5,295 nucleotides of DNA from Bacteroidales bacterium (GCA_029933755.1 JAOZNO010000307.1:1-5295); one strand, 5' to 3'; numbered from the stretch's first letter, positions 1-4,986 are shown. The notes: generated from the letters alone by a model not told the origin. Program-made: numbers and translations.

Positions 1-193
1 ATTTCGTTTCGCTATCATTGGTCATTAAATCATTGTATCATTAAAGCATTGTTTATTTGGTTATTAATTCTCATTGGTCATTTCGCTTCGCTGTCATTAA
101 ATAGTCATTTTTTGTCATTTCCATATCTTCTCATCTTCACATTTCCACATTAAAGCATTACATAAATATTTCTCACAACCATTTAACCCTTGT
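1..193. repeat. Non-coding stretch with CATT-anchored short degenerate repeats
   Basis: No credible reading frame is present. The word CATT recurs at 16, 23, 31, 39 and 47, giving a 7-8 bp period with variable bases between, and it recurs irregularly to about 163. Longer words are duplicated: a TTTCGYTTCGCTRTCATT-like word occurs at 2-19 and 80-97, CATTGGTCATT at 16-26 and 73-83, and CATTAAAGCATT at 39-50 and 148-159. The stretch lies just past the stop codon of the minus-strand hydratase gene. I see no T-tract hairpin that would make a convincing terminator. Similar low-complexity spacers are common in Bacteroidetes genomes (general familiarity, not a search). Confidence 0.6.
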
Positions 194-1078
194 CTACCTA
201 TTCAACAGTATCTCCCCACCTTTAATTGCTGCTTCACCTTTATTATTTATAACATCAAAATATAATGTTTTTTTATCTTTTTTTAATAATCTTACGGTAA
301 TAATGTTGGGTGGTACAACCATACCTGTAAACTTAGCGGAAACTGATTTTATTTGCTTTATATCATTATTTAATTCTTTTGATAGCAAAACATTCACTGA
401 TTTTGCAAACGTACAAGTACCCTGTAAAATAATATCAGGTAAACCAATTGACTTAGCAAATTTTGGATTTGTATGAATAGGTGCATCAATTTCTGCTTTT
501 TCCGCATAGGTATAGGGTAAGTTTTTATCTATATTAACAGATTCTTCCCATAAAGGCTGCTGTTCATCAATTTTTGTTGTTTGAGCTAGTTCACCAAGGC
601 TTTGCTTTTTTCCCTTGCACTTTACACCAAACATTAAACCACCTGAATATTCTGTGGCAAGCAGCTCATTATTTGCATAATAATCAAACCGGATTAACAT
701 CTTTGTCCCTTTCTTATGCGGACTAATACTCCATATTTTACTTTTTACAACCAACTGTGTAGGAATGGCAACTTCCTCATAAAAAGTAATAGATTCCGAT
801 TGATGAACAATTGTTTTAAGAATTTCATTATCTATTGGTTTTTCGAGATATTTATTCAAACTTTCAATTATATGCCAGCTAATTTTTGTATAAAATAAGG
901 GATGTAAGCCTACAAAAGCATCATCCTCAATACCATTAGTTACTGCATCATTATAACTTACTACATCTTCTTTAGTTATTAAGTACTGAACATCCTTGAT
1001 ATTAATTTTGATTGAATCAGAGGATATTTCAAGTCTGGGTCTAAAAAGGAATCGAATAGCTGCAATTATTTTTCTCAA
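194..1078 (-). CDS. MaoC-like double-hotdog acyl-CoA hydratase/dehydratase
   Basis: The 294-residue product fits a double-hotdog MaoC / R-specific enoyl-CoA hydratase-2 protein, which would hydrate or dehydrate an acyl thioester in the cytoplasm. Residues about 25-150 form a degenerate first hotdog with a 'hot' helix around HPLFYTKISW (59-68). Residues about 160-294 form the second hotdog, with a hydratase-2-like motif: Y191, D198, P200-I201-H202, N204-P205, F207-A208, G212 and the ILQGTCT stretch (217-223). In the family the catalytic Asp lies five residues before the His. Here Ile197 holds that place and Asp198 lies four before His202, so activity is uncertain. The frame opens with TTG: an in-frame TAA lies two codons upstream, and the first internal Met is residue 127, inside the first hotdog. 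The basic, hydrophobic N-terminus (RKIIAAIRFLFRPR) resembles that of related proteins, which supports the TTG start. A near-match to TAnnTTTG (TTAATTTG, 1151-1158, minus strand) could be its promoter. It has no operon partner in the window, and its substrate cannot be inferred. Confidence 0.85.
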   Translation of the reverse strand: MRKIIAAIRFLFRPRLEISSDSIKINIKDVQYLITKEDVVSYNDAVTNGIEDDAFVGLHPLFYTKISWHIIESLNKYLEKPIDNEILKTIVHQSESITFYEEVAIPTQLVVKSKIWSISPHKKGTKMLIRFDYYANNELLATEYSGGLMFGVKCKGKKQSLGELAQTTKIDEQQPLWEESVNIDKNLPYTYAEKAEIDAPIHTNPKFAKSIGLPDIILQGTCTFAKSVNVLLSKELNNDIKQIKSVSAKFTGMVVPPNIITVRLLKKDKKTLYFDVINNKGEAAIKGGEILLNR

Positions 1079-1268
1079 AGGGATTTAGCTTATATTTAAA
1101 TTAATCTGCCATAAAAATAAGAAAGCTTTTTGTGAATGAAGAACTTCGGGCAAATTAATTCTATTTTTTATTTTTAAATAAAGAATAATGGGCTTTTTAT
1201 TATATTTAAGTAAGATGAACCTTATACAGCTCAAAATATTAATTCTTTTTAGATTCTTAAATATTGAT
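1079..1268. other. AT-rich spacer upstream of the hydratase gene
   Basis: This spacer is very AT-rich and has no coding signal. It should carry the promoter and leader of the minus-strand hydratase gene. The only candidate I see is TTAATTTG, read on the minus strand from 1158 to 1151. It matches the Bacteroidetes -7 consensus TAnnTTTG at five of its six fixed positions, and no matching -33 TTTG is visible. Otherwise I see only A/T runs and chance palindromes. Confidence 0.4.
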
Positions 1269-1349
1269 AGTCAGAGTCTCTCTTATTAAATTAAAGTGAT
1301 ATAGAATTGTATTTGACTGTCTGTAAATTAGCATAGTGAGACTCTGACT
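1269..1349. repeat. 12-bp perfect inverted repeat enclosing 57 bp
   Basis: AGTCAGAGTCTC (1269-1280) is repeated exactly in inverted orientation as GAGACTCTGACT (1338-1349). The 57-bp interior is AT-rich and non-coding. The arrangement could be a very short MITE-like element or a long-range stem. I see no target-site duplication at its edges (TTGAT on the left, TGCGG on the right). A second inverted repeat begins at the next base: TGCGGATT (1350-1357) pairs with AATCCGCA (1384-1391) and reaches into the first unit of the 41-bp array. The two structures therefore abut. Confidence 0.7.
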
Positions 1350-1367
1350 TGCGGATTTAAGCTTATA

Positions 1368-1561
1368 GTAGAAAGTTCTCTGCAATCCGCAGCAGGTTTT
1401 CTATTTTGATAGAAAGCTTCCTGCACATTGTTGCTGGTTTTCTGCTATTGTAGAAAGTCTTCTGCACAATGCAGCAGGTTTTCAACTTTAGTAGAAAGTT
1501 CCCTGCAACTTGCAGCTGGTTTTCTACTAAAGTAGAAAGCTTCCTGCAGTCTGCTGCAATC
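1368..1561. repeat. Tandem array of a 41-bp hairpin-forming unit, 4.7 copies
   Basis: Units start at 1368, 1409, 1450, 1491 and 1532. The period is exactly 41 bp and the fifth copy stops after 30 bp. Each unit begins with RTAGAAAG, continues through CTGCA, about three variable bases and a GC-rich core ending GCWGG, then TTTTC and an A/T-rich tail. Copies have diverged, but the conserved blocks do not move. Across each unit junction, TTTCTAY, four bases (TTTG, TATT, TTTA or TAAA) and RTAGAAA form a 7-bp stem with a tetraloop. The flanking GCAGG and CCTGC extend the stem. Inside units, CTGCA and TGCAG can pair instead. The period is not a multiple of three and no frame stays open, so the array is non-coding. 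There are no spacers, so it is not a CRISPR array. Function unknown. Confidence 0.9.
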
Positions 1562-1608
1562 TATATATCAGGCACTTAACTGTTTTTAGAAATTTGGGCT
1601 ATATCTTA

Positions 1609-1647
1609 ATTATTTAAACTACCTTTACACGCATATTATTTAAACTA
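1609..1647. repeat. 13-bp direct repeat
   Basis: ATTATTTAAACTA occurs at 1609-1621 and again at 1635-1647, 26 bp apart. It lies just beyond the 41-bp array, in sequence with no coding potential. It is immediately followed by GTAGAGAGTTTCTA (1648-1661), a short imperfect dyad that resembles the arms of the 41-bp unit. It could be a small duplication or the scar of a lost element. Confidence 0.5.
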
Positions 1648-1686
1648 GTAGAGAGTTTCTAAATTAACATACCTTTAATCGATTAG

Positions 1687-1797
1687 CTTAACAAACTAAT
1701 TGATGAATATAATTTATTAATTAATAGGCGGATTGGCACTAAAGTAGATGAAACAGCAAACGAGACAGAGGTTAATAACCCTGTATGTAAATTATAA
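1687..1797 (+). pseudogene. Possible coding remnant without a start codon
   Basis: After a TAG at 1684-1686 the frame stays open for 36 codons, to TAA at 1795-1797. The translation is protein-like, beginning LNKLIDEYNLLINRR and ending NNPVCKL. There is no ATG at its 5' end and no intact gene upstream, so if real it is the 3' scrap of a decayed gene. I do not recognise it. A chance open stretch is possible in such AT-rich DNA. Confidence 0.2.
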
Positions 1798-1812
1798 ATA
1801 TATATGGAATAA

Positions 1813-1974
1813 ACATACCTAAGACCAATTGAATATAGTGATCCAAATAATGTGGTTGAGAAAATTTCAGATGGATATAATTGGACTTTGAATCAAAGAG
1901 TTTATATTAAAGAACTGGACGATATAGATTATGTATTTGGCTTAATAGAACAATCCTATCAAGACGTATTATAA
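1813..1974 (+). pseudogene. 3' remnant of an unidentified gene, overlapping the next gene's start
   Basis: Downstream of a TAA at 1810-1812, 53 codons stay open to TAA at 1972-1974. The translation has a varied, soluble-protein composition, including RPIEYSDPNN and DDIDYVFGLIEQSYQD. No ATG is present in frame; a GTG at 1852 would give only a 40-residue product. The stop shares its last base with the ATG of the following gene (TAATG), the arrangement of translationally coupled genes, which argues that this was once a real coding end. I infer a gene truncated at its 5' side. I do not recognise the family. Confidence 0.4.
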
Positions 1975-2258
1975 TGGCATTATCAGAAATTCAAAAGCAG
2001 AAATTCTTAGAAATATCAGGAACGGAATATACAGAATCAGAATTGAAAGGTCAATTTCAAACCCAACGAGCATATAATGATAAAGAATGGGAAAAATATT
2101 CGCCATGGTTTTTTACTTTTGTCATTGAACCTGAAACAGGGAATTTGATTTGTGAATTAGAACATAGAATGACAAATAATAGGATTTTTGGTTGGGATAT
2201 AAAAGGAAAAGAATTATCAGATGAAGTAAAAGAGAAATATTTTAAACCTCATTGGTAA
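1974..2258 (+). CDS. Small hypothetical protein, 94 aa, Trp-rich and soluble
   Basis: I do not recognise this protein. It has no signal peptide or membrane segment, so it is probably cytoplasmic. It is charged throughout and unusually rich in aromatic residues for its size: four Trp (39, 45, 74, 94), the last being the C-terminal residue, and a dense aromatic patch SPWFFTF (43-49). The only Cys is C60. A central EPETGNLICELEHRMTNNR segment (52-70) looks like beta strands joined by a turn. The ATG overlaps the stop of the upstream remnant (TAATG) and no Shine-Dalgarno is visible, so it was probably expressed by coupling to the lost upstream gene. Small, coupled, unrelated genes next to decayed fragments are typical of toxin/immunity cassettes, but nothing in the protein proves that role. 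It may be poorly expressed now that its upstream partner is broken. Confidence 0.65.
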   Translation: MALSEIQKQKFLEISGTEYTESELKGQFQTQRAYNDKEWEKYSPWFFTFVIEPETGNLICELEHRMTNNRIFGWDIKGKELSDEVKEKYFKPHW

Positions 2259-2283
2259 TACAAACTATATCTAATCGTAGACG

Positions 2284-2307
2284 ACTGACTACCATTTGGT
2301 AGACAGT
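2284..2307. terminator. Dyad between convergent genes, possible bidirectional terminator
   Basis: CTACCA (2289-2294), TT and TGGTAG (2297-2302) form a perfect dyad. It is extended past an A-A mismatch by ACTG (2284-2287) and CAGT (2304-2307). It lies in the 97-bp gap between the plus-strand small gene and the minus-strand response regulator gene, where a shared terminator would sit. It has only a 2-base centre and no T-tract on either side, so it is not a canonical intrinsic terminator and may be a protein-binding site. Confidence 0.3.
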
Positions 2308-2355
2308 GTACCTCCTACAGCTCTACTGATCAATACTTACATAAACCATTAAAAA

Positions 2356-3048
2356 CTACTTATCTCCTAATATATAACCAACCCTGGGTAAGCTTTCAAT
2401 TTTCACCGTATTATCTGTAAGCAGATATTTGCGTAGTTTGGTAATAAAAACATCCAGGCTTCTTCCTGTAAAATAATCGCTTTGTCCCCAAACTTTAAGT
2501 AGAATTTTATCGCGTTTGACAATTGAATTCTTAGATAAGCATAGCATTCGCATTATTTCTGCTTCTTTTTTGGTAAGTCGTTTCGTTTCTCCATTATTTA
2601 TAAGTGCCTGGTTATCTGAATCAAACTGGTATGATCCAATTTTAAATATTGATTCATTTTCAGTCTTTTCATCAGGAATAGTTCTCATTAAAACCGCATT
2701 TATTCTACATAACAGCTCCTCTTCATCAAACGGTTTTGTAATATAATCATCAATACCTAAGTGAAAACCTTTAATTTTATCCTCTTTCATTGATTTTGCA
2801 GTAAGCAAAATTATGGGTGTTTTTTTGCTTACTTCTCTTACATGTTTAGCAATAGAGAATCCATCTAATTTGGGTAACATAATATCAAAAATACAAAAAT
2901 CAAAATCTCCATTTTTCCATGCTTTTAATCCACTTTCACCATCACGGTATAGTTTGACATCAAAATTATTATCTTCGAGATATTCGGCAAGTAAAAAGCC
3001 CATGCTTACATCATCTTCAACTAATAATATTTTGATTTTTTTTTGCAT
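2356..3048 (-). CDS. OmpR/PhoB-family response regulator, RprY-like
   Basis: This is a two-domain transcription factor of 230 residues, normal for the family. It would accept a phosphoryl group from the adjacent kinase and bind DNA. The receiver domain (about 5-122) has the acidic pocket E11-D12-D13, phosphoacceptor D55 in FCIFDIMLP, the switch Thr83 in LLTAK, and Lys105 in TKPF. The winged-helix domain (about 133-228) has a recognition helix near RSLDVFITKLRKYL (196-209) and the wing motif RVGYIL (222-227). The start is taken at the ATG at 3048, which puts ILLVEDD in its usual place. A GTG at 3072 in the same frame would add eight residues that the family does not have. The receiver resembles Bacteroides RprY (from memory, not a search). 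It follows its kinase on the same strand after 156 bp, so the two are probably one transcript. Confidence 0.93.
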   Translation of the reverse strand: MQKKIKILLVEDDVSMGFLLAEYLEDNNFDVKLYRDGESGLKAWKNGDFDFCIFDIMLPKLDGFSIAKHVREVSKKTPIILLTAKSMKEDKIKGFHLGIDDYITKPFDEEELLCRINAVLMRTIPDEKTENESIFKIGSYQFDSDNQALINNGETKRLTKKEAEIMRMLCLSKNSIVKRDKILLKVWGQSDYFTGRSLDVFITKLRKYLLTDNTVKIESLPRVGYILGDK

Positions 3049-3204
3049 ATAATTATAATGAGTTATTTTCACGTAAATAGACTTTGCAGGTTTTATTAAT
3101 TAACAGCCCATCAACTATTAAATTTTTTTACAGTTTATGAGCCAAACCTTCCAAGTCCTGTCATTTAATTTGGCCACCTTCTAAAAACACTATCAATCAG
3201 TATT
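3049..3204 (-). other. Spacer between kinase and regulator genes
   Basis: This is an unusually long gap for a kinase/regulator pair. It holds GCCAAA (3141-3146) and its inverse TTTGGC (3169-3174), a 6-bp stem with a 22-bp loop. No T-tract follows on the minus strand, so it is unlikely to end transcription. I find no exact TAnnTTTG box, so a separate promoter for the regulator is not supported. The only minus-strand ATG frame I noticed here encodes nine residues and is not called. Confidence 0.35.
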
Positions 3205-4464
3205 TCAAGTATTTACAGGCAACGATATTTTAAAATTACAGCCATTGCCTTCGCTGCTTTTTAATTCAATTTTTCCGAAATGTTGATTAATAACTGCTTT
3301 AACATATGTTAAGCCAATACCAAAGCCTTTTATATTATGTATATTGCCAGTTGGTACACGATAGTATTTATCAAAAATAAACTTTTGATCTTCACTACAA
3401 ATACCTATTCCATTATCTTCTATTTCAACAATAATATTTTGCCCCTTATTATAGGTTTTTATATCTATTTTCAATTTACCATTTGAGTACTTATAGGCAT
3501 TATCAAGTATGTTTGTTATTGAATTTAATAAGTGCAGACTATTTCCTTCTATTGCTGTTAAGTCTGCCTGATTTTGATATTGGATTGTACCATTTTTCTC
3601 AGCAATTATGGGTTTAATACTTTCTACAGCTTCATTAATAATATTTTGAATATCAATTTTCTCAAAATTATTACCATTTGAGTAATCTTCAACATAAGCT
3701 ACATTCAAAATTTCATTAACCTGATTCTGCAATTTACTTTTCTCTTTTTCTATTATTTCAGTATATTTCACAAGCTTTTCAGGCAACACAATATCTTTAC
3801 TGTTTTGAATACGATGGTTTGCAAAGCCAATATTGGCAATCGGGGTTTTAAACTCATGCGTCATATTATTAACAAAATCGCGGGTTTTTTCAGCAATATT
3901 TTTTTCTTTAAGATATAATTTTAGGGTGGTAATAAATGATGCTGTCAATAAAATAATTAGCAATATTGACGACACAAACATAGTACTAATCCGCTTAATA
4001 ATAAACTTTCGCTTTTCAGGAAACCTCACCCGTAAATCAACGCCTGCCTGTTGTAAATCTATGTCCAGACTTTCAGCAAAACATATTTCGGAAGATGTAT
4101 CAAATTTAGATTTATGAATATCAAAATTGTTATTTATGATTTCAAACTTATACGCAAGATCAATATTGTATAAATCCAAATTACGCTTAATTATTGAATC
4201 TACTTTTGCCCATTCTTTTTTTTGCAATTCTATCACATGCTTACTTTCCTTATTTAATAAACAGCTTTTAACATTACTACACATTTGTCGATCTTTAGAA
4301 ATTTGTTCTGCAGCAAGATTTAAGGACAGCTTCACGCTTTGAGCAAAATGTCTTTTTTCTGTTTCCGCAGTCTCTATTAAGGTATTAACCTGAATAAATA
4401 AAAGCAGCAATAGGAAAACAAAGCTTGAGAAAAAAAGAATAATATGTTTATTTATTTTTTTCAT
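3205..4464 (-). CDS. Sensor histidine kinase with periplasmic domain, RprX-like
   Basis: This inner-membrane sensor kinase of 419 residues is the likely partner of the response regulator encoded downstream. A membrane helix at about 8-29 and a second at about 159-184 bracket a periplasmic domain of about 130 residues that I cannot assign to a sensor family. The kinase core is complete. The HisKA phosphoacceptor is H203 in NNMTHEFKTPI, followed by a long dimerisation helix (to about 260). The HATPase_c domain has the N box around N318-N322 (NILDNAYKY), G1 DNGIGI (350-355), F box FIFDKYYR (362-369) and G2 GFGIGL (380-385). No PAS or HAMP domain is evident; the second helix runs almost directly into HisKA. 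The periplasmic domain has three Cys (62, 68, 128), which could form a disulfide or bind metal. It starts at ATG with no clear Shine-Dalgarno, and a TAAATTTG box lies only 7 bp upstream. It is the first gene of its operon. Confidence 0.93.
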   Translation of the reverse strand: MKKINKHIILFFSSFVFLLLLLFIQVNTLIETAETEKRHFAQSVKLSLNLAAEQISKDRQMCSNVKSCLLNKESKHVIELQKKEWAKVDSIIKRNLDLYNIDLAYKFEIINNNFDIHKSKFDTSSEICFAESLDIDLQQAGVDLRVRFPEKRKFIIKRISTMFVSSILLIILLTASFITTLKLYLKEKNIAEKTRDFVNNMTHEFKTPIANIGFANHRIQNSKDIVLPEKLVKYTEIIEKEKSKLQNQVNEILNVAYVEDYSNGNNFEKIDIQNIINEAVESIKPIIAEKNGTIQYQNQADLTAIEGNSLHLLNSITNILDNAYKYSNGKLKIDIKTYNKGQNIIVEIEDNGIGICSEDQKFIFDKYYRVPTGNIHNIKGFGIGLTYVKAVINQHFGKIELKSSEGNGCNFKISLPVNT

Positions 4465-4471
4465 GACATTG

Positions 4472-4479
4472 CAAATTTA
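4472..4479 (-). promoter_or_regulatory. Candidate -7 box of the kinase operon (TAAATTTG)
   Basis: Read on the minus strand, TAAATTTG matches the Bacteroidetes -7 consensus TAnnTTTG exactly. It ends 7 bp before the kinase ATG, so a transcript from here would have almost no leader. I see no -33 TTTG at the right distance. The TTAAC boxes lie 28-60 bp upstream of it, where an activator of the OmpR family could act. Confidence 0.3.
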
Positions 4480-4506
4480 AGGATTATTTAGCTATAAGCT
4501 TAAAAT

Positions 4507-4532
4507 TTAACTTCGCCTTAACACGAATTAAC
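4507..4532. promoter_or_regulatory. Three helically phased TTAAC boxes, candidate operator
   Basis: TTAAC occurs at 4507-4511, 4518-4522 and 4528-4532, with start-to-start distances of 11 and 10 bp, so all three face the same side of the helix. The first and third share a longer TTAACTTYG. OmpR/PhoB regulators bind as head-to-tail dimers to direct repeats with about this spacing (established for PhoB and OmpR). The array lies between the kinase gene and the divergent secreted-protein gene. The natural inference is that the neighbouring response regulator binds here. In AT-rich DNA chance is not negligible. Confidence 0.45.
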
Positions 4533-4536
4533 TTTG
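4529..4536 (+). promoter_or_regulatory. Candidate -7 box for the secreted-protein gene (TAACTTTG)
   Basis: TAACTTTG matches TAnnTTTG exactly and overlaps the third TTAAC box by four bases. Transcription starting a few bases downstream would give a leader of roughly 90 nt before the ATG at 4633. No -33 TTTG is clear. The overlap suggests that the bound regulator could either block or replace -33 contacts. Confidence 0.4.
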
Positions 4537-4574
4537 GGATAACTAGCTGTATGCAGATTAGAACTACTTTTGTT

Positions 4575-4601
4575 GGTATAAAAGCCTCATTGAGGTATAA
4601 A
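4575..4601 (+). repeat. GGTATAAA direct repeat around a short palindrome
   Basis: GGTATAAA occurs at 4575-4582 and 4594-4601, 19 bp apart. The palindrome CCTCATTGAGG (4585-4595) sits between the copies and runs into the second one. If the TAACTTTG promoter is used, this lies in the 5' leader of the secreted-protein gene and could form a small hairpin. Otherwise it could be a second regulator site. Confidence 0.35.
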
Positions 4602-4632
4602 TAAATAATTATACTTAATAAAAACTAGAAAG

Positions 4633-4890
4633 ATGAAAAAATTAGCACTTGTATCATTAATTGCCTTATTTTTTGTGTTTGCCTATGCGTTTACACCTGT
4701 AACTGCTAAAGTTGTAAATTCTGAATTAAATTCACTTAGTATTTTAGAAGATACTATTAAAACAACAAAAAGTACAACTAAAAAAACATCTAATAAGAAA
4801 TATAGTAAAGACTGCAATTCAAAATGTAACAGCCAATCATTTAAAAAATGTGGTAGTTCTACCAAACAAAAAAAGAAAGCTGAAAAGTAG
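4633..4890 (+). CDS. Small secreted Lys- and Cys-rich protein, 85 aa
   Basis: I do not recognise a family. The N-terminus is a clear signal peptide: MKK, a hydrophobic core to about residue 20, and a likely signal peptidase I site after VTA (A25). It has no lipobox Cys, so it is not a lipoprotein. The mature part is about 60 residues: a short stretch with several acidic and hydrophobic residues (26-42), a Lys/Thr/Ser-rich linker (43-60), then C61, C65 and C73 (CNSKC, then KKC) and a Lys-rich tail. The strong positive charge suggests contact with LPS, nucleic acid or an acidic partner. A CxxxC pair plus a third Cys allows a disulfide or metal ligand set. It is divergent from the kinase gene across 168 bp that contain the candidate operator, so it is a likely output of that two-component system. 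The RBS is weak (AGAAAG just before the ATG). Bacteroidetes often encode small secreted Lys/Cys proteins of this kind. Confidence 0.8.
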   Translation: MKKLALVSLIALFFVFAYAFTPVTAKVVNSELNSLSILEDTIKTTKSTTKKTSNKKYSKDCNSKCNSQSFKKCGSSTKQKKKAEK

Positions 4891-4909
4891 AAAGCTTAAT
4901 AGTTTTTTT
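4877..4909 (+). terminator. Weak candidate terminator of the secreted-protein gene
   Basis: AAGC (4877-4880) can pair with GCTT (4894-4897), followed five bases later by seven T residues (4903-4909). The stem is only 4 bp with a long A-rich loop, and it begins inside the coding end. The T-run is in the right place but the stem is poor, so this is a tentative call. Confidence 0.25.
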
Positions 4910-4958
4910 ATCAATTAGTTTGTGTCGATAAAGTTAGCATTTATGTGTTTTCTACTTT
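4887..4958. repeat. Inverted pair resembling the arms of the 41-bp unit
   Basis: AAAGTAGAAA (4884-4893) is the exact inverse of TTTCTACTTT (4949-4958). The left copy continues as GTAGAAAGCTT (4887-4897), identical to the first 11 bases of the fifth 41-bp unit (1532-1542). The right copy TTTTCTACT (4948-4956) matches the TTTTCTACT at the end of the fourth unit. The interior differs, and the span is 72 bp rather than 41. It may be a decayed relative of the array or coincidence. The left arm overlaps the stop codon of the secreted-protein gene. Confidence 0.3.
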
Positions 4959-4986
4959 GAAGTATGAACAGCCGTCAGTTTCAGGT

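Noticed and set aside
716..898. Plus-strand open frame inside the hydratase gene
   Set aside because: It is antisense to a well-supported coding region and its translation shows no domain; it is a shadow frame.
1269..1349. Insertion sequence with 12-bp terminal inverted repeats
   Set aside because: The interior is only 57 bp, there is no transposase frame and no target duplication at the edges; it is kept only as an inverted repeat.
1368..1561. CRISPR array
   Set aside because: The repeats are directly contiguous with no unique spacers, the units are diverged, and no cas gene is in view.
2516..3052. Two plus-strand open frames (2516-2746 and 2813-3052) over the response regulator
   Set aside because: They are antisense to a response regulator with all catalytic residues intact; their Ser-rich translations mirror its codons.
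3049..3072. GTG start at 3072 for the response regulator
   Set aside because: It adds eight residues before MQKKIKILLVEDD that the family does not have; the ATG at 3048 gives the usual distance to the acidic pocket. It is not excluded.
3833..4342. Two plus-strand open frames over the histidine kinase
   Set aside because: They are antisense shadows of the complete kinase gene and show no independent coding evidence.
4683..4865. Minus-strand 60-codon frame over the secreted-protein gene
   Set aside because: It is a shadow of the plus-strand gene, whose signal peptide and Cys motif are much more convincing.
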